Origin: Janthinobacterium sp. 17J80-10
GTDB taxonomy: Bacteria; Pseudomonadota; Gammaproteobacteria; Burkholderiales; Burkholderiaceae_D
Direction of reading: 5' to 3'
Length of the DNA: 64,000 nt
NCBI RefSeq assembly: GCF_004114795.1
Contig: NZ_CP035311.1
Location: forward strand, 2,604,001 to 2,668,000
The notes under the pieces: model-generated
What the model saw: the letters and a program-made list of their open reading frames with translations, nothing else
Told to the model about the DNA's origin: nothing
Databases searched by the model: none
Part shown: positions 20,343 to 31,991 of the stretch, in pieces
How positions within the stretch are numbered: the first letter of the stretch is position 1
How the letters are laid out: every line of letters starts with the position of its first letter
Program-made: the position numbers and the translations under genes

Positions 20343-20987
20343 ATGGCCGCCATCAAGGATTTCGCCGCGCTCAAGTCATTGAGCGCGGAACTCAAGCAAA
20401 AGGAAGAAGCCCGCAAGGCCGAGGCTGCGGAGCGCGCGCGCCGCGAGGAAGAGGCGCAGCGCGAGGCCGACCTGTTCCGCCGCAGCATCGGCGGCAACAT
20501 CAAGCCGCTGCCCTCCCCGGACAAGATCAGCCATACCCCCGCGCCACCGGCGCCGCTTGCGCGCCAGTCGCAGGCCGATGAAGAGGCAGCGCTGAAGGAA
20601 TCGCTGTCGGATGAATTCAGCGTCGAAACCCTGCTCGAAAGCGATGAAGCGCTAAGCTATGCCCGCGCGGGCATCGGTTCTGACGTGCTGCGCAAGCTGC
20701 GGCGCGGCCAGTGGGTCATCCAGGGTCAGCTCGACCTGCACGGCATGCGCACTGATGAAGCGCGCGAAGCGCTGGGCGAATTCTTGCGCGACACCGTCAA
20801 GCGCGGCCGGCGCTGCGTGCGCATCGTTCACGGCAAGGGGCTGGGGTCGGTGAACAAAAAGCCCGTCCTGAAAAACAAGGTTCGCAACTGGCTCGTGCAA
20901 AAAGACGAAGTGATCGCATTTTGCCAGGCAACGGCTGCCGATGGCGGCGCCGGCGCGCTGATCGTGCTGTTAAAAGCGCAAAGCTGA
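20343..20987 (+). CDS. Smr-domain protein
   Basis: A 214-residue protein with a charged, helical N-terminal half (KQKEEARKAEAAERARREEE, likely coiled coil, residues 15-48) and a C-terminal Smr (MutS2-related) domain from about 125. The Smr motifs LDLHGMR and HGKGLGS are clear. Smr domains are nucleases or nucleic-acid binders, and proteobacterial relatives (SmrA/SmrB) act on DNA or on mRNA at collided ribosomes. The sequence alone does not say which role this one has. It is co-oriented with trxB. Confidence 0.88.
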   Translation: MAAIKDFAALKSLSAELKQKEEARKAEAAERARREEEAQREADLFRRSIGGNIKPLPSPDKISHTPAPPAPLARQSQADEEAALKESLSDEFSVETLLESDEALSYARAGIGSDVLRKLRRGQWVIQGQLDLHGMRTDEAREALGEFLRDTVKRGRRCVRIVHGKGLGSVNKKPVLKNKVRNWLVQKDEVIAFCQATAADGGAGALIVLLKAQS

Positions 20988-21013
20988 AACGCGCAGGGTC
21001 GGGCCCGCAATGC

Positions 21014-21045
21014 AAAAGGGTTCTCACAAGGAGAACCCTTTTTGT
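21014..21045. terminator. Bidirectional terminator between the Smr gene and the PII gene
   Basis: Perfect stem AAAAGGGTTCTC/GAGAACCCTTTT around a 5-base loop with A and T runs on either side; it can end both converging transcripts. Confidence 0.9.
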
Positions 21046-21060
21046 CAAGCAGCTGCCGAT

Positions 21061-23081
<2,021 letters not shown>

Positions 23082-23112
23082 GGCTGTCGATCTGATTGCT
23101 TGGACTGGTTTG

Positions 23113-24261
23113 ATGTCGAATTATCGCATGGGTATCGTTTCCTCTCTGGACGCGATCGGAGAGGCCGCGTGGAATGATCTGGTGGCGCGGCAAACCGACG
23201 CCAATCCCTTCCTGTCGTACGCCTTTCTTTCAGCCCTGCATGACACCGGCTGCGCCAGCGCCGATACCGGCTGGCGACCGCAATACCTGTGCCTGTGGCA
23301 AGGCAAGGCATTGCACGCGGCCCTGCCCCTCTACGCCAAGTCGCACTCCTATGGCGAGTACGTATTCGACTGGGCCTGGGCCGATGCCTACAGTCGCCAT
23401 GGCCTGCCCTATTATCCCAAGCTGCTGGCCGCCATCCCCTTTACGCCCGTATCGGGCAACCGCCTGCTGGCGCGCGACGATGCCGCGCGCCAGGCACTGG
23501 TGGCCGCCCTGGGCGAACTGCAGAAAAATGCCGGGCTGTCATCCACCCATGTGCTTTTTCCCACCGAAACCGAAGCGCAACTATTGCAGCAAGCCGGCTT
23601 CATGCTGCGCAGCGGCGTGCAGTTCCATTGGGAGAATCGCGGTTATGCGGACTTTAGCGATTTCCTGTCCACCCTGGAGCGCAAGAAAAGCAAGAACATC
23701 CGCGCCGAGCGCCGCAAGGTAGCCGAAGCCGGCGTGACATTCCGCCAGGTCGAGGGCACGGAGGCGACGGCGGCCGACTGGGGCTTTTTTTACCGCTGCT
23801 ACGCCAACACCTATGCCGAACACCATTCAACGCCGTACCTGAATCCAGCCTTTTTCGAGCGCATCGGCAAGACCATGCCACAACATATCCTGCTGGTGCT
23901 GGCCGAGCGCGATGGCGCACCGATCGCCGCCTCGCTGGTGGTGCATGACCGGCACGCACTTTACGGACGTTACTGGGGCGCGCTCGAACAGGTCCCCTGC
24001 CTGCATTTCGAAACGGCCTATTACCAGCCGCTGGAATTTTGCATCCGCCGCGGCATTCCCGCTTTCGAGGGCGGCGCCCAGGGCGAACACAAGCTGGCGC
24101 GCGGCTTCTTGCCGCGCCAGACCTGGTCAGCCCACTGGATCGCCGAACCCGCATTTGCCGACGCAATCCGGCATTTCCTGCGCCGGGAAAGCAGCGGCAT
24201 GGGCGCCTATATCGATGAACTGAACGAGCACGCACCCTTCAAAATGTTAACTGCAGTGTGA
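23113..24261 (+). CDS. GNAT / FemAB-like acyltransferase
   Basis: A 382-residue protein of the GNAT-fold family often annotated as peptidogalycan biosynthesis protein (DUF482). Visible features are an aromatic N-terminal region (NPFLSYAFLSALHDTGC), a basic centre (ERKKSKNIRAERRKV) and the closing segment EGGAQGEHKLARGFLP that is conserved in this family. It is soluble. The chosen ATG at 23113 avoids overlap with nadE; ATG at 23080 and 23128 are alternatives, and none has a strong ribosome site. The acceptor is unknown. Confidence 0.78.
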   Translation: MSNYRMGIVSSLDAIGEAAWNDLVARQTDANPFLSYAFLSALHDTGCASADTGWRPQYLCLWQGKALHAALPLYAKSHSYGEYVFDWAWADAYSRHGLPYYPKLLAAIPFTPVSGNRLLARDDAARQALVAALGELQKNAGLSSTHVLFPTETEAQLLQQAGFMLRSGVQFHWENRGYADFSDFLSTLERKKSKNIRAERRKVAEAGVTFRQVEGTEATAADWGFFYRCYANTYAEHHSTPYLNPAFFERIGKTMPQHILLVLAERDGAPIAASLVVHDRHALYGRYWGALEQVPCLHFETAYYQPLEFCIRRGIPAFEGGAQGEHKLARGFLPRQTWSAHWIAEPAFADAIRHFLRRESSGMGAYIDELNEHAPFKMLTAV

Positions 24262-24335
24262 ACAAATGTTAGATTTGCAATTTAACAACAACAAGTAATT
24301 GCAAGTTACAGACCTTGGGTGCAAGCTGCCAAGTC

Positions 24336-25388
24336 ATGACAAGTCCACATGCCCCCGCACTAAAACAGGTCGTCCCCGCCCCACCGGAACTTAAACGGGT
24401 TGGCCGTTTCACTATCCTTCGTGAACTCGGACGCGGCGCCATTGGTGTGGTTTATCTGGCACAGGACCCGATCATCGACCGGCAGATTGCCCTCAAGACT
24501 TTCAATCCGAAGCTTTCGCAGATCGAACGCAAGAAGCACGAGGAACAGCTGATCAATGAAGCACGTGCCGCAGGGCGCCTGTCGCATCCGCATATCATCA
24601 CGATCTATGATGCCAATACCGAGGGCGGACTGACCTACATTGCCATGGAATACCTGCAGGGGCGCGAGCTGAGCCGGCTCCTGGCGCGTGAACATCCCTT
24701 CGAGCTCAACGATATCGCCACCATCATCTGGAAAGTCGCCGATGCGCTCGATTACGCCCACCGCAACGACGTGGTGCATCGCGATATCAAGCCGGCCAAC
24801 ATTTTCATGGTCGGCGAAAACCAGCCGAAAATCGTCGATTTCGGCATTGCCCGTTCGCCCAACCGTGTCGCCGACCAGTTTGCGCAGACCAACGATGCGC
24901 CCTACACCCTTTTCCATAACAACATCCTGGGCACGCCCACCTACATGTCGCCGGAACAGGCCTGCGGCGAGCCGGCCGATGCCCGTTCGGACATCTACGC
25001 CCTGGGCGCGGTCATGTATGAAATGCTGGCCGGGCGCAAGCCCTTCCAGTCGCGCGACACAGAAAAGCTGCTGCAGATGATCGCCCTGAAGACGCCGCCG
25101 GCACCGCACGAGGTCAACCCCGAAGTGCCGGAAGCATTGTCGCTCATCGTCATGAAGGCCATGCAGAAGCGCCCGGAAAAACGCTACCAGCATGCGCACG
25201 AGATGGCCAACGATATCAAGCGCTACCTGGTTAAGGGACGTCGGCCGCAAAAGCCAAAACCGGAGATGGAAGAAGACGATGGCGCAGGCGAAGCCTCCCG
25301 CCCTGCGTTGAAACGGTTCGCCTGGCTCGCCGGCCTGCTGGCTTTGGCCGGTGGCGCTGCCGTGCTCGGCAGCCGCTTCCTGCCCTGA
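24336..25388 (+). CDS. Membrane-anchored Ser/Thr protein kinase (Hanks type)
   Basis: A 350-residue eukaryotic-like kinase. The glycine loop is LGRGAIGVVY (31-40), with Lys54, Glu75, the catalytic loop HRDIKPAN (Asp150, Asn155) and DFG at 168-170. The activation segment has GTPTYMSPEQ. A single hydrophobic helix at about 327-347 ends at the C-terminus (SRFLP), so the kinase domain faces the cytoplasm and the protein has almost no periplasmic part; it cannot sense outside signals with its own sensor domain. The start is ATG 24336 rather than the TTG at 24315. It is convergent with the HDOD gene. Confidence 0.92.
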   Translation: MTSPHAPALKQVVPAPPELKRVGRFTILRELGRGAIGVVYLAQDPIIDRQIALKTFNPKLSQIERKKHEEQLINEARAAGRLSHPHIITIYDANTEGGLTYIAMEYLQGRELSRLLAREHPFELNDIATIIWKVADALDYAHRNDVVHRDIKPANIFMVGENQPKIVDFGIARSPNRVADQFAQTNDAPYTLFHNNILGTPTYMSPEQACGEPADARSDIYALGAVMYEMLAGRKPFQSRDTEKLLQMIALKTPPAPHEVNPEVPEALSLIVMKAMQKRPEKRYQHAHEMANDIKRYLVKGRRPQKPKPEMEEDDGAGEASRPALKRFAWLAGLLALAGGAAVLGSRFLP

Positions 25389-25420
25389 CCGGCAGCACCG
25401 GCGGGGACCGCGACAGGACG

Positions 25421-27049
25421 CTAGCGCGAGCTCAGGGCTGCCACCACCTGCCCTTTCAATGTCTTGATCATGGCGGTCTCGTCAGGCGGCACGCCCTCGC
25501 TCGCCGGCAAGATCCGGTCGGCATAAAACAGCCCGAGCGGCTTTTTCTGCACCACCAGCGGCAGCACGATGAAGCTGCGGGCATCCGGCAGCAAGGCGCG
25601 GTGCCATGCGGGAATCAGGTCGCGGATCTTGGCGTCGGTGGCATCTGAAATCAGCAGATCGGCTTCATTGGCCATCGCCAGATGAAACAGGTCGCGCGAG
25701 GATGTCGCCGAAAACGCGAAACCGGCCTGGCGCGCCACATTGTTCTCCCCAAGCGAAATGCGCGCGCGGAACTGGTTGCTCTTGATGTCCTTGATGCACA
25801 CGGTGGCAAAGCGAAATCCCATGCCACGGTAAATCGTCTCCAGCACCAGCATGATCAGGTCATTGGCCTTGCATCGGCCGGACGCCATCATTTCCGTCAC
25901 ATCCTGAACGCCGGCCAGAAGCAGCTCCCGCGCATTGAGCGGCTTGCCGCTGGCATGCCGCCCGACTGTCTGCAGCGGGTCTTCATCGCCTGCGGCCTGC
26001 AGCAAAAACTCCGCCGGCAAGCCGAGCAAGGAACCATCATCGCTTTCCAGCGCGCGCCACAAGGAGGGGGTTTTGTCGGGTTCCGGCGGCGTCGGCGCTG
26101 CAACTGTTGCAGGCGCCACCGGCGCCAGTTTCAGCTGGCTGGCCATGGCAGCGGTTTCTTCGGCGACAGTCGCCAGCATGGCGCCAAGCCTGGCCTGGTC
26201 CAGGTTCAGCGCAGCGCCAAAACGCCCCAGCAGCGCGGCGATGGCCGCGTCTGGATTGTCCGGCTGGGCCAGCACCTTGGCGGCGGCGTTGCTGAAAGCG
26301 GCGACTTGCTGTATCCATTCCTGGCGATTGCGGGGCGACCGCACGGGGCCGGCAGGCAACGGCGCCTGTGCCTGGATAATGGAATCCGGCATATCCCAGG
26401 CGGTCATGACGGTTTCCGCCAGGGTCTCGTAACTGCTGCCGATCACCTCGCGCGCCGCCTTGGCAGGGGCCATGCCCTCGCTCGCCAGCGCATTGATTTC
26501 GGCATACAGGGTATGGTCATGCGCAGCGACCAGCAGACGGCCAATGTTGCCAAACAGGGCAGCGATCGCGGCTTCCTCGGCATCCTTCAACTGGCTGCGG
26601 CGCGCCAGTTCACGGCCGAACATGCTGGCGGAAAGCGCATGCAGCAATTCTGCGCGCACGCCAGCGGCACGGCTACCGGGCATGCGATCCACCAGCAACA
26701 TGCCGAGCGCGCAAGTCTTCACCGTGTCAAAGCCCAGCAGGAAGATTGCCTTGGAAATCGTGGTCACCGGCGAATTCGACGCATGGCTGCGAAAACAGGC
26801 GGCATTGGAGATGCGCAATATTTTCTGCGTCAGCCCGACGTCGGACATGATGAAGTGCGCCAGGCTGCGTACCGCCTCGTCATCCGAGGACGCCAGCTGC
26901 ACCACCCGCGAGACGGAACTCCCCAGCGCCGGCAGGTTGCCATTGGCACTGATTTTTTCAAGTAGCTCTTCACGTACCGCTTGCAGTGCATCGCTGTCCG
27001 GCGCTGCAGCAATCTTTGATTCTTCCGAATGGTTCGGCACAGCGTGCAT
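25421..27049 (-). CDS. HDOD-domain signalling protein
   Basis: A 542-residue soluble protein. Residues about 35-240 match the HDOD domain (degenerate HD phosphohydrolase relative): GNLPALGSSVSRVV, then DVGLTQKILRISN, and AIFLLGFDTVKTCALG. The metal-binding HD residues are absent, so no hydrolase activity is expected. The C-terminal 200 residues (DLIMLVLETIYRGMGFRFATVC...RSFIVLPLVVQKKPLGLFYAD) look like a GAF-type sensor domain. HDOD proteins usually take part in two-component and c-di-GMP signalling. It is convergent with the Ser/Thr kinase gene; a functional link is only a possibility. Confidence 0.82.
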   Translation of the reverse strand: MHAVPNHSEESKIAAAPDSDALQAVREELLEKISANGNLPALGSSVSRVVQLASSDDEAVRSLAHFIMSDVGLTQKILRISNAACFRSHASNSPVTTISKAIFLLGFDTVKTCALGMLLVDRMPGSRAAGVRAELLHALSASMFGRELARRSQLKDAEEAAIAALFGNIGRLLVAAHDHTLYAEINALASEGMAPAKAAREVIGSSYETLAETVMTAWDMPDSIIQAQAPLPAGPVRSPRNRQEWIQQVAAFSNAAAKVLAQPDNPDAAIAALLGRFGAALNLDQARLGAMLATVAEETAAMASQLKLAPVAPATVAAPTPPEPDKTPSLWRALESDDGSLLGLPAEFLLQAAGDEDPLQTVGRHASGKPLNARELLLAGVQDVTEMMASGRCKANDLIMLVLETIYRGMGFRFATVCIKDIKSNQFRARISLGENNVARQAGFAFSATSSRDLFHLAMANEADLLISDATDAKIRDLIPAWHRALLPDARSFIVLPLVVQKKPLGLFYADRILPASEGVPPDETAMIKTLKGQVVAALSSR

Positions 27050-27147
27050 CCTCTTGTCTTTGGGGGTATATGTTTCCCAATCTAGCGTAATCAGACCATG
27101 GAAACAATCGCTCCGCAGCGGATATGCCGATTCGTGACATTATTTAT

Positions 27148-27176
27148 AAAAAAAGCGCACAACCCGTGTGCGCTTT
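27148..27176 (-). terminator. Intrinsic terminator of ppa
   Basis: Stem AAAGCGCACA/TGTGCGCTTT with a 5-base loop and a run of seven T on the minus strand, 25 bases after the ppa stop. Confidence 0.9.
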
Positions 27177-27200
27177 CTCTGCTCGAAGGCGGATTGTGCA

Positions 27201-27743
27201 TCAAGCCTCGGCTGCATCCTTCTTGAAGGCTTCCACGCCAGCCATGATTTCAGCCTTGGCCGCATCCGGACCCGCCCAGCCATCGACCTTGACCCACTTG
27301 CCCTTTTCCAGATCCTTGTAGTGTTCGAAGAAATGCTGGATTTGCTGCAGGCGCAGTTCGTTGATGTCGTCCGGCTTTTGCCAGTGCTTGTAGATCGGCA
27401 GGATTTTGTCTACGGGAACCGCCAGCACCTTGGCATCGCTGCCGCCTTCGTCCGTCATGTTCAGCACGCCGATGGCGCGGCAGCGCACCACGACGCCGGG
27501 AATCAGCGGAAATGGCGTAATCACCAGCACGTCGACCGGATCGCCGTCGCCAGCGATGGTTTGCGGCACGTAACCGTAGTTGCACGGATAATGCATGGCC
27601 GTGCCCATGAAGCGGTCGACGAAAATGGCGCCGGATTCCTTGTCCACTTCATACTTGATCGGATCGGCATTCATCGGAATTTCGATGATGACATTGAAAT
27701 CTTCGGGCAAATCGCGGCCGGCAGGTACTTTATTCAGGCTCAT
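27201..27743 (-). CDS. ppa: Inorganic pyrophosphatase
   Basis: A 180-residue family I soluble pyrophosphatase that hydrolyses pyrophosphate and drives biosynthetic reactions. The signature DGDPVDVLV holds the metal-binding aspartates, with [14 protein letters not shown] and NYGYVPQT around the active site. Length is typical of bacterial hexameric enzymes. A single-gene unit with its own terminator. Confidence 0.97.
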   Translation of the reverse strand: MSLNKVPAGRDLPEDFNVIIEIPMNADPIKYEVDKESGAIFVDRFMGTAMHYPCNYGYVPQTIAGDGDPVDVLVITPFPLIPGVVVRCRAIGVLNMTDEGGSDAKVLAVPVDKILPIYKHWQKPDDINELRLQQIQHFFEHYKDLEKGKWVKVDGWAGPDAAKAEIMAGVEAFKKDAAEA

Positions 27744-27814
27744 GGTGGTTTCTCTTGATTGAAAATGCTAGGTTGAAATGAAATTATAAAACCAGGGGAG
27801 CAAACCGGATTTGC

Positions 27815-29011
27815 CTAAATCAAGCCGCTCAACGCGCACTGGCGGTAATGCGCCTGCGCCTGCTTCTCCTGGCCCAGCGCTTCGTGCAACTGCGCCAGTT
27901 TAAGGTGAGCTTCGCGCAAGGTCGCGCTGTCATCGGCATCGGCCAGGGCCTGCTCGAGGAAACGCTGGGATTTGCCCCACAATTTCTGCTTCAGGCACAG
28001 CACGCCCAGGGTCAGCGCCAGCTCGGCATCTGCCGGACGCTCTGCGTGCCAGGACTCGCAGCGCTCGATTTGCGCCAGCAGCTCGGGCGAGCCTTCTGCC
28101 GCGGCAGAACGGCAATAGGCGCGCAGGAGGCGCTCGTCCCATTCCGCGGCCAATGCCTTTTCGATCACGGCGCGCGCCTCTCCCTGCAGGCCACTGGCAT
28201 GGAAACTGTCCGCCGCATGCAAGGCGACCAGCGGCTGCAACTTGTCGGCAGCCGGCACATCGGTCCAGACCCGTCGAATCGACTCGGCATCATGGGTCCT
28301 GTCCGACAACAGCGCCTCATAAGCCATGGCGCGCAAGCGCCGCGACAATGCCGGATGCAGCGCGTTGTGCTTGTCCAGCGAGCGCACCAGGCGCAAGACT
28401 TCAGGCCAGTTCTGCGCCTGCTGGTTGGCCTTCAAGGCCAGGCGCAAGGCATGGATGTGGCGCGTGCCGCTGGCATTCAATTCTCCGACCGCTGCCAGGG
28501 CAGCGTCGGGCTCGCGGCCATCCACCAGCAAATCGACGCTGGTCATCAGGCGTGCCGTTTTCAAGGCGTTGTCGTCAGCGATCTTCGCCAGCCACTGGTC
28601 GCGGCGCGCGGCCTGGTCCATGCGGTGCGCTGCCTGGGCGCCGATCAGCGCAGCCAACCCGCCATTTTCGGCAGAATCGGCAGTACGTGCGGCAGCTTTC
28701 TCGGCATGGCCAAAACGGCCTTCCAGCAAGGCCTTGAGGGCGTCACGCAGCGCCTTGTTGCTTTCGCGCTCACGCTTGTTGCGGCGGTAAGCCGCCACGC
28801 GCTGCGGCATATTCATGGTGGCATCAAACGCCTTCATGGCGAAATACAGCAGGAAAAACAGCAGTGCCGCCGCCACCAGGAAGAAATTCAGCGAGAGGTC
28901 GATCCGGTATGGCGGATAGAAAAACACCACGTTGCCGGGATTGAAACGCGCCACGGCAGCCAGGCCGACGGCTGCCGCAAGAATGAAAAGTAGCCAGAGG
29001 AAGAATCGCAT
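27815..29011 (-). CDS. hemY: HemY-like TPR membrane protein
   Basis: A 398-residue inner-membrane protein. Two hydrophobic helices lie at about 2-22 and 40-60 and are followed by a helical TPR region to the C-terminus. This is the proteobacterial HemY found after hemCD(X), whose exact part in haem synthesis is unsettled; it is not the Bacillus protoporphyrinogen oxidase of the same name. Its ATG overlaps the hemX stop by one base, so it is the last gene of the hemCDXY operon. Confidence 0.9.
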   Translation of the reverse strand: MRFFLWLLFILAAAVGLAAVARFNPGNVVFFYPPYRIDLSLNFFLVAAALLFFLLYFAMKAFDATMNMPQRVAAYRRNKRERESNKALRDALKALLEGRFGHAEKAAARTADSAENGGLAALIGAQAAHRMDQAARRDQWLAKIADDNALKTARLMTSVDLLVDGREPDAALAAVGELNASGTRHIHALRLALKANQQAQNWPEVLRLVRSLDKHNALHPALSRRLRAMAYEALLSDRTHDAESIRRVWTDVPAADKLQPLVALHAADSFHASGLQGEARAVIEKALAAEWDERLLRAYCRSAAAEGSPELLAQIERCESWHAERPADAELALTLGVLCLKQKLWGKSQRFLEQALADADDSATLREAHLKLAQLHEALGQEKQAQAHYRQCALSGLI

Positions 29012-30144
29012 TATGGCGCAGCTTTGTAATTACGCACGGCATTCAGGCTGTCAGCCAGCGTCGGCATCTCGATCGACAGGTTGTTGTTCTGAACCTGCCG
29101 CAGCAGTGCCTGCGCGGCCTGGGTCTGCTTGGCGCGCGTGTCGAAATATTTGAGGATCGTGTCTTGCGCGGCCAGAATATCGTTGCGGAACGCCGATTCA
29201 TTGCGCGACAACAGCGCCAGGCGCGCGCTCAGAAGGCGCAGCTTGAGGTTTTCGCGGGCGTAATACGCCTGGGTGGGCGACAGCAGCAAGGCTTCAGGCG
29301 TGGTGACTTCGCGCACGCGGACCAATTGCTTGATCTCCAGCCAGATTTCACTGCTCCAGCTATCCCACTTGTTGCGCACGGTGGTCATCCATTCGCCGGA
29401 AGCGGCGGCGGCTGGCGCGCCGGACGCTGGCGCAGGCTTGATGCGGGCATTCTTCGGCAGGGTCGCCGGCACGACCGGCTTTTCATCCGACAGCAGCGGC
29501 AAGTTATCGATCTGGCCGATCACGCTATCCAGGCGCAACGCCATGCCGGTCGTATCGACGATCGGCAGGGACTTGAGCTTTTCCTGGTCGCGCGCGATGG
29601 CGCGGCGCAGGGTAATGAATTGCGGCTTGTCCGAACGCGACAACAGGCGATCGGCATTTTGCAGCGCGATCAGAGCCCCCGGCACGTTGCCAGCCAGTTG
29701 CAGCTGCTGGCTGGCGGTTGACAATACCTGCTCGATTTCAGACAGCGCCCAGTCATCCCGGCTGCGTGACAATTCCTGGTAGAGCTGCTCAAGGGCAATT
29801 TGTTGATTTTGCGACTCGGCTTGCTTGTTTTCCAGAACATTGACCTTGGCTTGCAATTCCTTGCTCGTATCCTGGGCGGTCTTGGCCAGCATCCTGGTTT
29901 CGCTGTTCAGGACTTCACCGCTCTGCAGCCGCTGGGCCAAGGTGTTGCGCAGGCTTTTCAATTCCTTGTTGGTACTCCACCATTGCACCGCCAGCAACAG
30001 GGCCAGCGCCAGCAGCGCCAGCGTCAGCAGGCGCTGGATGCCCTTGCCGGTGCGGGCCAGAGGTTCGACAGGCGCGGCGGCGGGCGTGGCAGGCACGGAC
30101 TCGGGACGCGGCATTGGGTCAGCAGAAGGAGGCAATTCGTTCAT
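29011..30144 (-). CDS. hemX: HemX-like membrane protein (uroporphyrinogen-III C-methyltransferase-like)
   Basis: A 377-residue protein with a Pro/Ala-rich N-terminus, one membrane helix at about 38-58 (LLTLALLALALLLAVQWW) and a long periplasmic helical part with coiled-coil character. This is the HemX family. Despite the common annotation as a methyltransferase, no SAM-binding motif is visible, so enzymatic activity is doubtful. The start ATG at 30144 overlaps the hemD stop (ATGA); the longer open frame upstream is the hemD coding region read in another frame. Confidence 0.9.
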   Translation of the reverse strand: MNELPPSADPMPRPESVPATPAAAPVEPLARTGKGIQRLLTLALLALALLLAVQWWSTNKELKSLRNTLAQRLQSGEVLNSETRMLAKTAQDTSKELQAKVNVLENKQAESQNQQIALEQLYQELSRSRDDWALSEIEQVLSTASQQLQLAGNVPGALIALQNADRLLSRSDKPQFITLRRAIARDQEKLKSLPIVDTTGMALRLDSVIGQIDNLPLLSDEKPVVPATLPKNARIKPAPASGAPAAAASGEWMTTVRNKWDSWSSEIWLEIKQLVRVREVTTPEALLLSPTQAYYARENLKLRLLSARLALLSRNESAFRNDILAAQDTILKYFDTRAKQTQAAQALLRQVQNNNLSIEMPTLADSLNAVRNYKAAP

Positions 30145-30911
30145 GGTCTGGATTGTAACGCGGCAAGCAGACCTTCGTCGCCTGATCCGGTTTCTGTTAT
30201 GTTCATAAAACCCATCAGGCGTGCGGATTCCGCGATGCGCGCGTGCGGCAGCAAGAGGTGTTGCTGTTGCATTTTTGCCACGGCGCCTTCCCCGCCTGCC
30301 TGGCCAACGATTTCCACGAGATTGCGCATGGCTTCGGAACTGGTCACGATCCAGTCGCATGAGCTTTCGATCAGGCGCACCAGTTGGGCAAACTGTCCCG
30401 CCTCCGGGACGGGTGCGCTGCGCCGGTACGCCGCCACCGTGGTGACCCGCGCGCCGGCGGCACGCAGGGCATCGGCGAGCAACTCCCGGCCATTTTCACC
30501 ACGAATAATGAGAACTTCCTTGCCGGGCAACAAAGATTTATCCAGCGCCGCCAGCAGGCCCTCGGAATCGCTGCGCCGGCTGTCGAGCGGCCGCAGGATC
30601 GTGGCATTGCCGTCGGTGACGCCGTGCCGTGCCAGCGCCATGCGGCTGCCTTCTCCGACAACAGCCAGCGTCATCCCGGCAGGCCACATGGGGCGCGCGG
30701 CAAATGCCGCATCGATCGCATTCGGGCTGACAAAAGCCACCAGGGCATAGCGTTCGAGGGCCGCCAGGGCCGCCTGCAATGGCGCCGGATCGGGCAAGGG
30801 GTGAATTTCCAGCAGCGGAAACAACACTGCCTCGCGGCCGAGCGCGGCTACCAGGCTGGCCAGTTCGCCAGCCTGGGCGGCAGGACGGGTAATGACGACT
30901 GGCCGCGGCAT
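30141..30911 (-). CDS. hemD: Uroporphyrinogen-III synthase
   Basis: A 256-residue enzyme that closes hydroxymethylbilane into uroporphyrinogen III with inversion of ring D. The sequence is poorly conserved in the family, but the ITRPAAQAGELASLV start, FVSPNAIDA and the DWIVTSSEAMRNL region fit. It begins right after the hemC stop and its stop overlaps hemX. Position between hemC and hemX makes the assignment firm. Confidence 0.95.
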   Translation of the reverse strand: MPRPVVITRPAAQAGELASLVAALGREAVLFPLLEIHPLPDPAPLQAALAALERYALVAFVSPNAIDAAFAARPMWPAGMTLAVVGEGSRMALARHGVTDGNATILRPLDSRRSDSEGLLAALDKSLLPGKEVLIIRGENGRELLADALRAAGARVTTVAAYRRSAPVPEAGQFAQLVRLIESSCDWIVTSSEAMRNLVEIVGQAGGEGAVAKMQQQHLLLPHARIAESARLMGFMNITETGSGDEGLLAALQSRP

Positions 30912-31871
30912 TCAGGCCTGGTCGGTGTGGCAAGCCGCCAGGATCGCCGCTGCGTCCTGGGCCTGCAACGCTTCAGCCACCTGTTTTCCCAGCACGTGCG
31001 GGGCGTCGGCGGCGCCGCTGGCCTCGGCGGTGGCAATGCGCTTGCCGTCGGGCGTTGCCACCATCGCGCGCAAGTGCATGATGCCGGCCTCGACCGTGCC
31101 AAAGGCCGCCAGCGGGATCTGGCAACTGCCGCCGAAGGTCTTGGAAACGGTACGCTCCGCCGCTACCGCCTGGGCCGTGGCGGCGTGATTCAGGGGCGCC
31201 AGCAAGGCTTGCAGTTCGGGACGACCGGCCGGGATCTCGATGGCCATGGCACCCTGCCCTGGCGCCGGCAGGCTTTGCTCGGGCGCGATCACGGCGCGAA
31301 TGCGCTCAGGCAGGCCAAGCCGCTTCAGGCCGGCGGCAGCCAGGATGATGGCGGCATATTCGCCCCGGTCAAGCTTGCCCAGGCGCGTATCCAGATTGCC
31401 GCGCAATGGCCGGATCACAAGGTGCGGATAGCGCGCCGCAATCAGCGCCTGGCGGCGCAGGCTGCTGGTGCCGACGACGGCGCCGGCGGGCAGCGCCTCA
31501 AGACCGGCATAATCGTTGGAAACGAAGGCATCGCGCGGGTCTTCACGCTCCAGCACGGCAGCAAGCTCGAATCCCTCCGGCAGATCCATCGGCACATCCT
31601 TGAGGGAATGCACCGCCAGGTCGGCGCGGCCTTCGGCCATGGCTACTTCCAGTTCCTTGACGAACAAGCCCTTGCCGCCTACCTTTGACAGGGTGCGGTC
31701 AAGAATCTGGTCGCCGCGCGTGGTCATTCCGAGAATTTCAATGGAGCACTCTGGATATAATGCAGACAGGCGGGCACGCACATGCTCGGCTTGCCACATG
31801 GCGAGCCGGCTTTCCCGCGATGCAATTACCAGCTTGGAGGGGACAGGAGATTTCAAAACCAGGTCTTTCAA
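30912..31871 (-). CDS. hemC: Hydroxymethylbilane synthase (porphobilinogen deaminase)
   Basis: Polymerises four porphobilinogen molecules on a covalently bound dipyrromethane cofactor. The cofactor cysteine is Cys250 in GGSCQIPLA; substrate-binding arginines lie in SSLRRQ and RGNLDTRL. The frame is limited upstream by TAA, so the start is a TTG (31871) or a later non-ATG codon; relatives begin near [15 protein letters not shown], and no clear ribosome site is seen. First gene of hemCDXY and divergent from ppc. Its low-efficiency start could limit haem synthesis (inference). Confidence 0.95.
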   Translation of the reverse strand: MKDLVLKSPVPSKLVIASRESRLAMWQAEHVRARLSALYPECSIEILGMTTRGDQILDRTLSKVGGKGLFVKELEVAMAEGRADLAVHSLKDVPMDLPEGFELAAVLEREDPRDAFVSNDYAGLEALPAGAVVGTSSLRRQALIAARYPHLVIRPLRGNLDTRLGKLDRGEYAAIILAAAGLKRLGLPERIRAVIAPEQSLPAPGQGAMAIEIPAGRPELQALLAPLNHAATAQAVAAERTVSKTFGGSCQIPLAAFGTVEAGIMHLRAMVATPDGKRIATAEASGAADAPHVLGKQVAEALQAQDAAAILAACHTDQA

Positions 31872-31991
31872 AAATTAGGCGATGCCATCGTACAGCGTAG
31901 ATTTCGCCACAAATTTTATCACGCGCACCCTTGCCGGCACTGGCCACAAGCCATCCCTGCCTCAACAATATTACTGATTTCCTTCAAAGCC

